Positions 1-7,667 of a stretch of DNA of 48,466 nucleotides are shown here, piece by piece. Below the pieces are notes generated by a model. It worked only from the letters and a program-made list of their open reading frames with translations, did no database searches and was not told the DNA's origin. This DNA is from Clostridia bacterium (GTDB lineage: Bacteria; Bacillota; Clostridia; Oscillospirales; Acutalibacteraceae), in contig JAFQFZ010000013.1 of NCBI GenBank assembly GCA_017398425.1, positions 1 through 48,466 on the forward strand, read 5' to 3'. Position numbers and translations under genes: made by a program. How positions within the stretch are numbered: position 1 is the stretch's first letter; every line of letters starts with the position of its first letter.

Positions 1-129
1 AAACTACGGTTTATCGAACTGATTATATCATATAATTATCGCTTTTTCCTCCCAATATTGCTCTGATATATAGTTCAAGTCCTCTCCAAAGGTCGTTTTC
101 GAGAAATGATATCTTTTGAAAAACAGCAT

Positions 130-160
130 AAAAAAAACAGGACGACCGAGGGTGTCCTGT
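130..160 (-). terminator. Terminator of the DUF1508 gene
   Basis: Inverted repeat ACAGGAC (137-143) / GTCCTGT (154-160). It is bordered by an A-run at 130-137, which is a U-run in minus-strand RNA, and by a T-run after 160, so it could work on both strands. It lies just downstream of the minus-strand DUF1508 gene. Confidence 0.8.
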
Positions 161-188
161 TTTTTTATGCCATATGTAGGATACAACC

Positions 189-557
189 TTATTCCGCTTC
201 GACCACTTCGGCGTCGGGCGCGTTTTTCTTCACGCTGGCAATGCCGTTTTCGCAACTCGTCTTCGCCTTATAACCTTCGGAGGTGGCGATGATCTCGCCG
301 TTCTTTGCCTTCAGACGGAAACGGAACTCGCCTGCCTTGTCCTCATAGATCTCAAACTTCGGATGTTTCACGGCAACAACGGGTTCTACGGTCTGATCTT
401 CGATCTCGCCCACACAGTTTGCCTTCACGCTGTTTACGCCGTTGAGGCATGCAGCTTTGCTTGCATACACTTCGGAAGTGGCGATCGTTTCGCCGTTTCC
501 TGCCTTGAGGTCGAACTTAAAGCCTGTTGCGGTTTCCTTAACTACGAATTTTCCCAT
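189..557 (-). CDS. YegP-like protein with two DUF1508 repeats
   Basis: A 122-residue protein with two copies of the roughly 50-residue DUF1508 (YegP) module. Each copy runs from a K-F-x-x-x-E/Y start through an F-x-L-K-A-x-N-G-E core and an I-A-T-S-E motif to a conserved Cys near N-G (first copy about residues 3-47, second about 66-113). YegP-family proteins are small soluble beta-alpha proteins of unknown function, usually in one or two tandem copies, so the length is normal. There is no signal peptide. A purine-rich AAGGAAAGGAT ribosome site precedes the ATG at 557. The gene lies downstream of the initiator tRNA on the same strand, separated by a hairpin, so it may be partly read through from the tRNA promoter. 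The family call is firm. No cellular role can be assigned. Confidence 0.88.
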   Translation of the reverse strand: MGKFVVKETATGFKFDLKAGNGETIATSEVYASKAACLNGVNSVKANCVGEIEDQTVEPVVAVKHPKFEIYEDKAGEFRFRLKAKNGEIIATSEGYKAKTSCENGIASVKKNAPDAEVVEAE

Positions 558-589
558 TGTTATCTATCCTTTCCTTTTGTAAGTAAAAG

Positions 590-620
590 AACAAGGAACC
601 CCTCTACGGAGTTCCTTGTT
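590..620 (-). terminator. Hairpin after the initiator tRNA
   Basis: A perfect 10-bp inverted repeat (AACAAGGAAC at 590-599, GTTCCTTGTT at 611-620) just 3' of the minus-strand tRNA. The RNA then reads CUUUUACUU, a modest U-tract. It probably ends most tRNA transcripts while allowing some readthrough into the DUF1508 gene. Confidence 0.65.
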
Positions 621-638
621 TGGCCGGAAATACTCCGG

Positions 639-713
<75 letters not shown>

Positions 714-741
714 ATATATGGGTTTCGTTTGGTGTGGATAT

Positions 742-770
742 ATTATAACCGAAAGGTTTCAAAAAATCAA
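742..770 (-). promoter_or_regulatory. Vegetative promoter of the initiator tRNA
   Basis: On the minus strand, TTGATT (765-770) and a perfect TATAAT (742-747) are separated by 17 bp, about 28 bp upstream of the tRNA 5' end. This is a near-consensus housekeeping sigma promoter. Confidence 0.8.
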
Positions 771-882
771 CCCCTTTTTGAAAAGTTTTAAAAGTTTTCT
801 TTCGACAACATGTTTGACATCGCGTTGCACATACTAGCGTCAAATACCGCCTGCGTGACGACCGTGCGTTGTAACATTCTGG

Positions 883-898
883 TAGTTTTCAAAAACTA
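883..898. promoter_or_regulatory. Palindrome next to the pfl promoter, candidate operator
   Basis: A perfect inverted repeat, TAGTTTT (883-889) and AAAACTA (892-898), abuts the -35 element of the pfl promoter at 899. It does not match the Rex or CcpA consensus as I know them. The position suits a regulator of the pfl operon, but the factor is unknown. Confidence 0.4.
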
Positions 899-928
899 TT
901 GATTTTTATGCGGCGAGTTCGGTATGAT
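899..928 (+). promoter_or_regulatory. Promoter of the pfl operon
   Basis: TTGATT (899-904) and TATGAT (923-928) with 18-bp spacing, about 32 bp before the ATG of the pyruvate formate-lyase core gene. A 16-bp palindrome sits directly upstream. Confidence 0.6.
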
Positions 929-960
929 GGTCACGTGGGCGAACAACGGGGGTTAACACA

Positions 961-3066
961 ATGAGAACCGGGGAACACGCATGGGAAGGCTTTGAGGGCG
1001 GTTCGTGGACAAGTGCCGTTTACGTCGGCAGCTTTATTCGCCACAACTACACGCCGTACGACGGAGATGACGCGTTTTTGACACCGCCTACCCACAACAC
1101 TAAGGTGCTGTGGGACAAAGTGATGGAGCTCACAAGACAAGAACGGGAGGCGGGAGGTGTGCTGGATATGGACACCGACGTGGTGTCCACCATCGTATCG
1201 CACGCACCGGGCTATCTCGATCGCGAGCGTGAGGTGATCGTCGGGTTTCAAACCGACAAACCATTCAAGCGTTCGCTCCAACCGTACGGCGGTATCCGCA
1301 TGGCACAAAAGGCGTGCGAGGAGAACGGCTATACGGTGGACAAAACCATCGCAGATGTCTTCACGCACCATCGCAAAACGCACAACGCCGGTGTGTTCGA
1401 TGCCTACACGCCCGAGATGCGAGCATGCCGCTCCGCGCACATCATCACCGGCCTTCCCGATGCCTACGGTCGCGGACGCATCATCGGGGATTATCGTCGT
1501 GTCGCGCTCTACGGTGTCGATCGCTTGATCGAGGATAAGGAAGAACAAAAACGGCACACGGGCGGCGTGATGACCGAAGAGATCATCCGTCTGCGCGAGG
1601 AGCTCAGTGAACAGATCCGCGCCTTAAAGATGCTCAAATCCATGGCGGAACGCTACGGTTTTGATATTTCCCACCCTGCCAACGACACCAAAGAAGCCAT
1701 CCAGTGGCTCTATTTCGGCTATCTTGCCGCCATCAAGGAGCAAAACGGGGCGGCGATGTCGCTCGGGCGCACATCGACGTTCCTCGACATTTATTCCGAG
1801 CGCGATCTCGCCCGAGGACGTTACACCGAGCAGGAGATCCAGGAAATGGTCGATCAGTTCATCATGAAATTGCGGATGGTGAAATTTGCACGCACGCCGG
1901 AATACGAAGCGCTGTTCTCGGGCGATCCGCAGTGGGTGACGGAGAGCATCGGCGGTGTCGGGCTCGACGGGCGACACATGGTCACCAAGATGTCCTTTCG
2001 CTTTCTGCACACGCTCAACAACTTAGGACCTGCACCGGAACCGAATCTGACCGTGCTGTGGTCGACGCGACTGCCGACAGCGTTCAAACGCTACTGTGCC
2101 AAAATGTCCATCGAAACCTCGTCGGTGCAGTACGAAAACGACGACATTATGCGCCGCACCCACGGCGACGATTACGCCATTGCGTGCTGTGTGTCGTCGA
2201 TGCGCGTCGGCAAAGAAATGCAATTCTTCGGCGCGCGCGCGAATCTCGCTAAATGCCTGCTCTATGCCATCAACGGCGGCGTTGACGAGATCTCGGGGAA
2301 GCAGATCGGACCTGCCTATCGTCCCATCACGAGCGACGTTTTGGAATTTGATGAGGTGATGGAGCGGTATGACGCGATGATGGCGTGGCTTGCAAACGTA
2401 TACGTCAACACCCTGAACGTCATTCATTATATGCACGACAAATACTGCTATGAACGTCTGCAAATGGCGCTTCACGACCGTGAGGTCACGCGTTGGTTTG
2501 CCACGGGGATCGCCGGGCTGTCGGTGGTGGCGGATTCGCTTTCCGCTATCAAATACGCCAAGGTGCGCGTCATTCGCAATGAGGATGGCTTGGCGGTCGA
2601 CTACGCGGTGGAAGGCGCTTTTCCGACGTTCGGCAACGACGACGACCGCGTGGATGAATTGGCGCGTGACGTGGTGCACCGCTTTATGGAGCATATCCGT
2701 GCCAATCCGACCTATCGCAACAGCATCCCGACGACCTCCATCTTGACCATCACGTCGAACGTGGTCTACGGTAAGGCCACCGGCTCGACTCCCGACGGGC
2801 GTCGGCGCGGCGAAGCGTTTGCCCCCGGTGCCAACCCGATGCATCATCGGGACACACACGGTGCGGTGGCGTCGCTCGCGTCGGTCGCCAAACTCCCGTT
2901 CATGGACGCCCAAGACGGCATATCCAACACATTCTCCATCATCCCCGGTGCCCTCGGCAAGGAAGACCGCATTCTGCTCGGCGAGCCTGATGTGGACTTC
3001 GGCGCAGGACAGGGCGCGTGTTGCATCCCGAATCTGATGCAGGGACTTGATGGGGACGACGCATAA
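961..3066 (+). CDS. pflB: Pyruvate formate-lyase core, lacking the glycyl-radical domain
   Basis: Formate C-acetyltransferase converts pyruvate and CoA to formate and acetyl-CoA during fermentation. This 701-residue product has the normal N-terminal and barrel regions and the catalytic adjacent cysteines C409-C410 in I-A-C-C-V-S-S-M. It aligns with the family up to [12 protein letters not shown]. It then stops at a TAA (3064-3066) after a short tail containing a second Cys pair (C687-C688) and N-L-M-Q-G-L-D-G. The R-V-S-G-Y loop carrying the radical glycine is missing. That loop is encoded by the next gene, in another frame and with its own ribosome site. Intact clostridial enzymes are about 740-760 residues, and the two pieces together make 782. 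A GGGGG stretch precedes the ATG. The activase gene follows, so the locus looks functional and not decayed. Confidence 0.93.
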   Translation: MRTGEHAWEGFEGGSWTSAVYVGSFIRHNYTPYDGDDAFLTPPTHNTKVLWDKVMELTRQEREAGGVLDMDTDVVSTIVSHAPGYLDREREVIVGFQTDKPFKRSLQPYGGIRMAQKACEENGYTVDKTIADVFTHHRKTHNAGVFDAYTPEMRACRSAHIITGLPDAYGRGRIIGDYRRVALYGVDRLIEDKEEQKRHTGGVMTEEIIRLREELSEQIRALKMLKSMAERYGFDISHPANDTKEAIQWLYFGYLAAIKEQNGAAMSLGRTSTFLDIYSERDLARGRYTEQEIQEMVDQFIMKLRMVKFARTPEYEALFSGDPQWVTESIGGVGLDGRHMVTKMSFRFLHTLNNLGPAPEPNLTVLWSTRLPTAFKRYCAKMSIETSSVQYENDDIMRRTHGDDYAIACCVSSMRVGKEMQFFGARANLAKCLLYAINGGVDEISGKQIGPAYRPITSDVLEFDEVMERYDAMMAWLANVYVNTLNVIHYMHDKYCYERLQMALHDREVTRWFATGIAGLSVVADSLSAIKYAKVRVIRNEDGLAVDYAVEGAFPTFGNDDDRVDELARDVVHRFMEHIRANPTYRNSIPTTSILTITSNVVYGKATGSTPDGRRRGEAFAPGANPMHHRDTHGAVASLASVAKLPFMDAQDGISNTFSIIPGALGKEDRILLGEPDVDFGAGQGACCIPNLMQGLDGDDA

Positions 3067-3082
3067 CAAAGGAGTACACGGT

Positions 3083-3328
3083 ATGAAAGCCACACACGAT
3101 CAAATTGACAATCTCGTCGCTTTGCTGGACGGCTACGCACAGCAGGGCGGTCATCATTTAAACGTAAACGTCTTTTCCAAAGAAACCCTTCTCGATGCCC
3201 AAGCGCATCCTGAGCAGTATCCGCAGTTGACGGTGCGCGTCAGCGGTTATGCGGTCAACTTCGTCAAGCTGACCAAAGAACAACAAGACGAGGTCATCGC
3301 ACGCACGTTCCACGAACGCTTGGGATGA
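3083..3328 (+). CDS. Stand-alone glycyl-radical domain of pyruvate formate-lyase
   Basis: An 81-residue protein matching the C-terminal end of pyruvate formate-lyase. It has N-L-V-A-L-L-D-G at 10-17, G-G-H-H-L-N-V-N-V at 22-30 and the radical loop R-V-S-G-Y-A-V-N-F with G55 as the radical glycine, and ends with the usual Q-Q-x-E-V-I-x-R-T-F-H. A clean AAAGGAG (3068-3074) lies 8 bases before the ATG at 3083, so it is translated separately from the core gene, 16 bases after that gene's stop. Known stand-alone versions of this domain are E. coli GrcA/YfiD and phage T4 Y06I, which repair an oxygen-cleaved intact enzyme. Here there is no intact copy in the window, so this is more likely an obligate second subunit. 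Its stop overlaps the activase start (ATGA at 3325-3328), which suggests translational coupling. Confidence 0.93.
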   Translation: MKATHDQIDNLVALLDGYAQQGGHHLNVNVFSKETLLDAQAHPEQYPQLTVRVSGYAVNFVKLTKEQQDEVIARTFHERLG

Positions 3329-4041
3329 CGGGCTATATCCACTCGATCGAAAGCTTCGGCACGGTGGACGGTCCCGGGGTGCGGTTCGTGGTGTTTTTTC
3401 AGGGCTGTCCGCTTCGCTGTGCCTATTGCCACAATCCCGACACATGGGAGCGCCGAGGTACGCCCGTCACGGTCGAGGAACTTCTCGCACGTTTTGAGAA
3501 GAACCGTGCATTTTACAGCGGCGGCGGTCTGACGGCAACGGGCGGAGAACCACTGATGCAACTCGAGTTTTTGACGATGTTGTTTGAGTGCGCCAAAGAG
3601 CGTGGCATCCACACCTGCCTCGATACGTCGGGCGCGCTCTTTCGCGAAAACAAGGCGTATGAGCGCTTAGCGGATGCGACGGATCTGGTGCTTCTCGATA
3701 TCAAGCACATGGATCCCGCGGCACATTGCCGCTTGACCGGCGTCGATAACGAGCGGATTTTGGAGTTCGCGCGGTATCTCGATCGGCGGCACATTCCGCT
3801 CTGGATCCGCCATGTGGTGGTGCCGGGCATCACCGATGACGACGCCTCTCTGACGGCGCTCGGTCGCTTTACGGCGACGCTGTCCTCGGTGCAGGCGGTG
3901 GAACTGTTGCCGTATCACACGCTCGGCGAAAGTAAGTACGAGTCGATGCACATCCCGTATCCGCTTCAAGGTGTGCCGCCGCTGTCCGAAACGGCGTTTG
4001 CACGCGCCAAGTCCGTGTTGCAACGCGCCATGCAGGAGTGA
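3325..4041 (+). CDS. pflA: Pyruvate formate-lyase activating enzyme (radical SAM)
   Basis: A 238-residue radical-SAM activase that uses S-adenosylmethionine and a 4Fe-4S cluster to place the radical on the glycine of pyruvate formate-lyase. The cluster motif C-x3-C-x2-C is C28-PLR-C32-AY-C35, followed by H-N-P-D-T-W. The N-terminal G-x-V-D-G-P-G-V-R-F and the glycine-rich T-A-T-G-G-E-P loop of the SAM site are present. Length is normal for PflA. The ATG overlaps the stop of the glycyl-radical protein, so activase and radical-bearing subunit are probably made in step. In this organism the activase substrate would be the separate 81-residue protein docked on the core. A strong hairpin follows the gene. 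Confidence 0.95.
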   Translation: MTGYIHSIESFGTVDGPGVRFVVFFQGCPLRCAYCHNPDTWERRGTPVTVEELLARFEKNRAFYSGGGLTATGGEPLMQLEFLTMLFECAKERGIHTCLDTSGALFRENKAYERLADATDLVLLDIKHMDPAAHCRLTGVDNERILEFARYLDRRHIPLWIRHVVVPGITDDDASLTALGRFTATLSSVQAVELLPYHTLGESKYESMHIPYPLQGVPPLSETAFARAKSVLQRAMQE

Positions 4042-4044
4042 GAA

Positions 4045-4082
4045 CCACCCGACCGCGAAAAGCGGTCGGGTGGCTTTCTTGT
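4045..4082 (+). terminator. Terminator of the pfl operon
   Basis: A perfect 12-bp stem (CCACCCGACCGC 4045-4056, GCGGTCGGGTGG 4062-4073) with a GAAAA loop, followed by CTTTCTTGT. It begins four bases after the activase stop. Confidence 0.85.
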
Positions 4083-4143
4083 CTACAAAACACAAAAGAC
4101 GAGAAGGATATGTGTGATTTTTAGGGGAAATGGAATAAATGGT

Positions 4144-4172
4144 TTGATTTTTGTTCCGTAAGGCGATATAAT
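4144..4172 (+). promoter_or_regulatory. Promoter of the dockerin/GH26-like gene
   Basis: TTGATT (4144-4149) and a perfect TATAAT (4167-4172) with 17-bp spacing, about 38 bp before the GTG start of the secreted dockerin protein. Confidence 0.75.
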
Positions 4173-4210
4173 GAAGACGACATACAACTTGGAGGTTTGG
4201 AGGGATTTGC

Positions 4211-6865
4211 GTGAAGCGATGGGTATCGGTAGCGTTGACATTGTCCCTTTTGCTTTGCATGTGGGCGGTTGGTGGCGTTGCGCCGACTTCGGCGGCGGTG
4301 TTGGCCGGCGACGTCAGTAACGACGGTGAAGTCACGACCTACGACGCGCGTATGTTGTTGTCCAATCTGGTGGCCAATGTGCCCTTCACGGCAACACAAA
4401 AGCTGTTGGCGGATGCGAACAGCGACGGTCGTGTCAACACCTCGGACGTCAAGCGGATTTTGGACATTGTCATGGGTGGCGGACAAGCAGGCAACACGGT
4501 AGAGCTCGGTACGTTGACGTCATCCGTGTCGTTGTTGCCTCCCACGGCGGATGATTGGGTTACACCGTTACAAACCGTTTCCAACGTGTATTGCTCGGTG
4601 AAAACAGCGGCGCAAACTACGTCGGCGCAAACACTGATCAATTCCACCGAACGCGATGAAGGGGTCGGCGGTGCTATGCTCGATCCGCATACTTGGCCCT
4701 ACGCCGCTTACGCCTACGATCAAAAGATCTGGATCCCCTCCACGGCGACGCTCGAATACGACGTCACCGTTACATGTGCATCGGCCAGCGTATTGTTGTA
4801 TCTCGACGGCGGTCTGCCGCACTTTGACGAGAGCGACTATCCGATGAATTTCAAGCTCAACTCGTTTTTGTCCTCCAACCTGGACAGCGGATCGGGAGAC
4901 CTGTTGCCGGGCACCTATCGCGGCACGATCGCAATGGAGGATATTATCTATTCCAACAAAGTTCCCTCCGCTGCCGTGGTCGACAGTTGCCTCTATGTCA
5001 GCGGGATCAAGACCTACGTCGTCGGTTGCAATGAAGACGGCGGTGTGACCTTCAACCATCTGCGTGTCAGCGCGGCGTATGTGAGCGAAGCGGATGTGCG
5101 GATGTCCACCGATGCACTCTCGACGGTGCGGTCGGAGTTGGTGCGTTCCTCGGAGACAAGCGGGCTTTCCTCGCTCACGGGACTCGAGCTGTATCAAAAC
5201 GGCGCGCGGACAGCGGCAACGACCATGAACGCGTCTGCGGATAACAAAAAAATCTATCACACACAAAACAAGCAACGCGTCTTCAATTACGCGGACGGCT
5301 ACCGTTTGGATCTGCCGTATGACTTCGAGCCCGACTATTCGCTGTCGGCACTTCGTTCACGTTACCGCAACAACGACGCGGTGCTCACGATCTCCAAAGA
5401 GCAGGAAAGTCCCTACGGCAACACGCTTGACGGATGGACGACCTACCTCACGGAATGGCTGAATCGCTACGTCGGTGACGAAAATTTCCTCCAAGAAAAT
5501 TACATCCGCTACACACGCGAGCCGATCGTTTCGGAAACGCTTGTCAACGGCTACACCACGATGGTCTACGATATGGCGATCGATTGGCAAGGACAGGTGG
5601 AAATGCCGTTTTACAGTGTGGCGATCATCCGCAAATTCTACACCTACGACACCTTCTATTTGTTGGTGCTCAAATCCAAAGGTCCGACCGACGGGATGAT
5701 GGATCGCCTTCTCCGCTCTTTTGCGGAGATCACACCGCAAGGCACCGCCGTTCTTGCGCAGGGACAATATCAAGTGCACATTCCCGACAGTTGGAACGAG
5801 GAAACGCGTGCTTACTACAACAAGCTGTTGACGCAGGAGACCACCGATTGGGGCTTTTTCTCGGCGAGTATGGTGGAAACCACCGACGGCAGTTACGCTT
5901 CACAGTATGACGAGATCGCTTCGGAGCACGAACGGATCACGCAGGCGATCGGACAAGAATACGACATTATGCCGACGTATTCGCACCTGGCTTATGGCTC
6001 CAAGCTGAATCCGTTCCCGCTGGATATGGCGAACGAATTTGCAGGAGGCAACGGCTTCAACGGCAAGCCGGTGTTACAGTTTACCTATCAATATACCGTA
6101 ACCAACAATACCGCGTTGAGCGGTCCGACTCCCGTTTTCAATGTGCTTCGCGGCGATTACGACGCGCATTTCCGACAGATGGCGCGCGATATCAAGGCGT
6201 ACGGAAAACCTGTTCTGTTCCGATTGAACAACGAAATGAACACCGACTGGACGAGCTATTGCGGTTTGGTGTCGCTCCTCGATCCCGATATCTTCGTCGA
6301 AGGTTGGCGCCGATTGTACGATATCTTTGAAGCGGAAGGCGTCGATAACTGCATCTGGATCTTTAATCCCTTCACGCCGACCTATCCCGCGTGCTCGTGG
6401 GGCGATCCGTTGTGCTTCATGCCGGGGGAAGAGTACGTTCAGATCCTCGGTCTGACCAACTATCAAATGGGCAACACGACACCCTTTGATTCGTTCCAGA
6501 CGATGTACACGCAGGTGTACAATGAGTCGAAGGACCACTTTGGTAACTATCCGTGGGTCATTTCGGAGTTTGCGTGCGGTTCCGGCGGTGAAAAGCAATA
6601 CAATTGGGACTACGGTCGCTACGAATCCACGACCGCCCACCGCAATTGGTATGCACAGTATACCTGGATCGTGCAGATGTTCAACTGCCTGAACAATCGA
6701 AATCGCTACCCGTTCTGCAAGAACATCAAAGGCGCGGTGTGGTTCAACGTGAATGACTACGTCGATCTGGACGGCAAGGAGTACATTGTCAACGCTCTTC
6801 ATATGGATGAGTCTTTTACCTATGCTTGGTCGGCGTTCAAATCGGGCATCGCCGCAGGGAAATAA
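4211..6865 (+). CDS. Secreted protein with N-terminal dockerin and GH26-like domain
   Basis: An 884-residue exported protein. Residues 1-29 form a signal peptide (K-R, hydrophobic core, T-S-A-A). Residues about 32-92 form a type I-like dockerin with two calcium loops, DVSNDGEVTTYD and DANSDGRVNTSD, both with good ligands. A middle part of unknown fold follows, including a region at about 355-515 that I do not recognise. From about 550 the protein resembles glycoside hydrolase family 26 (beta-mannanase clan). The candidate acid is E675 in F-R-L-N-N-E-M-N and the candidate nucleophile is E786 in W-V-I-S-E-F-A-C-G. The GTG start at 4211 follows GGAGG and AGGGA purine tracts. A dockerin at the N-terminus instead of the C-terminus is unusual. 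It should bind a cohesin on a scaffoldin, and a cohesin-like gene begins at 47665. The GH26 call is by motif only and the substrate is unknown. Confidence 0.75.
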   Translation: MKRWVSVALTLSLLLCMWAVGGVAPTSAAVLAGDVSNDGEVTTYDARMLLSNLVANVPFTATQKLLADANSDGRVNTSDVKRILDIVMGGGQAGNTVELGTLTSSVSLLPPTADDWVTPLQTVSNVYCSVKTAAQTTSAQTLINSTERDEGVGGAMLDPHTWPYAAYAYDQKIWIPSTATLEYDVTVTCASASVLLYLDGGLPHFDESDYPMNFKLNSFLSSNLDSGSGDLLPGTYRGTIAMEDIIYSNKVPSAAVVDSCLYVSGIKTYVVGCNEDGGVTFNHLRVSAAYVSEADVRMSTDALSTVRSELVRSSETSGLSSLTGLELYQNGARTAATTMNASADNKKIYHTQNKQRVFNYADGYRLDLPYDFEPDYSLSALRSRYRNNDAVLTISKEQESPYGNTLDGWTTYLTEWLNRYVGDENFLQENYIRYTREPIVSETLVNGYTTMVYDMAIDWQGQVEMPFYSVAIIRKFYTYDTFYLLVLKSKGPTDGMMDRLLRSFAEITPQGTAVLAQGQYQVHIPDSWNEETRAYYNKLLTQETTDWGFFSASMVETTDGSYASQYDEIASEHERITQAIGQEYDIMPTYSHLAYGSKLNPFPLDMANEFAGGNGFNGKPVLQFTYQYTVTNNTALSGPTPVFNVLRGDYDAHFRQMARDIKAYGKPVLFRLNNEMNTDWTSYCGLVSLLDPDIFVEGWRRLYDIFEAEGVDNCIWIFNPFTPTYPACSWGDPLCFMPGEEYVQILGLTNYQMGNTTPFDSFQTMYTQVYNESKDHFGNYPWVISEFACGSGGEKQYNWDYGRYESTTAHRNWYAQYTWIVQMFNCLNNRNRYPFCKNIKGAVWFNVNDYVDLDGKEYIVNALHMDESFTYAWSAFKSGIAAGK

Positions 6866-6868
6866 CAG

Positions 6869-6905
6869 AAAAATCGCTCACATGGTTGTGAGCGATTTTT
6901 TTATG
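6869..6905 (+). terminator. Terminator after the GH26-like gene
   Basis: A perfect 14-bp stem (6869-6882 with 6887-6900, loop TGGT). The 3' arm ends in seven T's, so this is a strong intrinsic terminator starting three bases after the stop. Confidence 0.9.
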
Positions 6906-6973
6906 CCTACTGTATAAATTTTCCAATCCGCTCCATACTCCTTGTGAAACCGATACATAAGGAGGAAAAACAA

Positions 6974-7567
6974 ATGACACGAATGGTAAAAGCGATCGCG
7001 ATGGGACTGTGCGGATGTTTGGTGTTGTCGTTTTGCGGATTTCAGGCGGTGTGCGAGGATATTTCCGAGCGCGTGCTTCGCCTGCACATCCTCGCCAATT
7101 CCGACAGCGACGAGGATCAGTCGCTCAAGCTCATGGTGCGCGATGCGATTTTGGAAGAGACCAAAGGGGAGCTTGACGGCATTCTCAGCACCCCGCTTGC
7201 CAAAGAGAGTTTGGAGGCGTTGCTTCCGACGATGGAAGACATCGCGCGCGAGTGCCTCGTTGCGAACGGAAGTGACTACGCTGTGAAAGCGGAACTGTGC
7301 AACATGTACTTTGAGACGCGCTATTACGAGCAAGGCGCGATGCCTGCAGGGTATTACGACGCCGTACGTATCACCATCGGTAAGGGAGCGGGGCACAACT
7401 GGTGGTGCGTGATGTTTCCTCCGATGTGCGTGAAAAGTGCCGAATCCACCGTCGTCGAAGAGGTGCTGACCGAACGCGAAGCCGAGATCGTGCAACATCC
7501 CGAACGCTATGAAGTGCGCTTCAAGTTGGTGGAGTGGTTCTACGATTTGTGCCGCTGGTTTTCGTAA
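6974..7567 (+). CDS. spoIIR: Stage II sporulation protein R
   Basis: A 197-residue secreted signalling protein made in the forespore. In Bacillus and Clostridium it activates the SpoIIGA protease, which then processes pro-sigma-E in the mother cell. Visible family marks are an N-terminal hydrophobic export segment, the L-R-L-H-I-L-A-N-S-D-S motif with following R-D-A-I-L, and the C-terminal G-H-N-W-W-C-V-M-F-P-P-M-C. The ATG at 6974 was chosen because AAGGAGG ends about 8 bases before it. An upstream in-frame GTG at 6944 lacks a ribosome site. Length is normal. I did not find a convincing forespore sigma-F promoter upstream. Confidence 0.93.
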   Translation: MTRMVKAIAMGLCGCLVLSFCGFQAVCEDISERVLRLHILANSDSDEDQSLKLMVRDAILEETKGELDGILSTPLAKESLEALLPTMEDIARECLVANGSDYAVKAELCNMYFETRYYEQGAMPAGYYDAVRITIGKGAGHNWWCVMFPPMCVKSAESTVVEEVLTEREAEIVQHPERYEVRFKLVEWFYDLCRWFS

Positions 7568-7599
7568 ATAAAAACAGCCGACCGCAAACAAAGCGGTAA

Positions 7600-7640
7600 A
7601 GAAAAAAGAGGCAGGGGAGAACCCCTGCCGCTTTCGTTAT
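7600..7640 (-). terminator. Terminator of the metallophosphoesterase gene
   Basis: GGCAGGGG (7610-7617) / CCCCTGCC (7622-7629), loop AGAA. On the minus strand the stem is followed by a T-rich run (from 7600-7608). It probably also ends spoIIR transcripts coming from the other side. Confidence 0.8.
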
Positions 7641-7667
7641 CGCTTCACATGGTTTGACGGTTTTTAT

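Noticed and set aside
28-255. A 75-codon open frame on the minus strand at the window start
   Set aside because: It overlaps the DUF1508 gene and its terminator, contains poly-basic and low-complexity sequence, and has no ribosome site.
3047-3082. Possible programmed frameshift joining the two PFL pieces
   Set aside because: The downstream piece has its own AAAGGAG and ATG, both pieces carry the hinge segment, and no slippery heptamer is visible before the stop.
6912-6945. Forespore sigma-F promoter before spoIIR
   Set aside because: GTATA is present at 6912-6916, but no G-G-containing -10 element lies at the expected distance.
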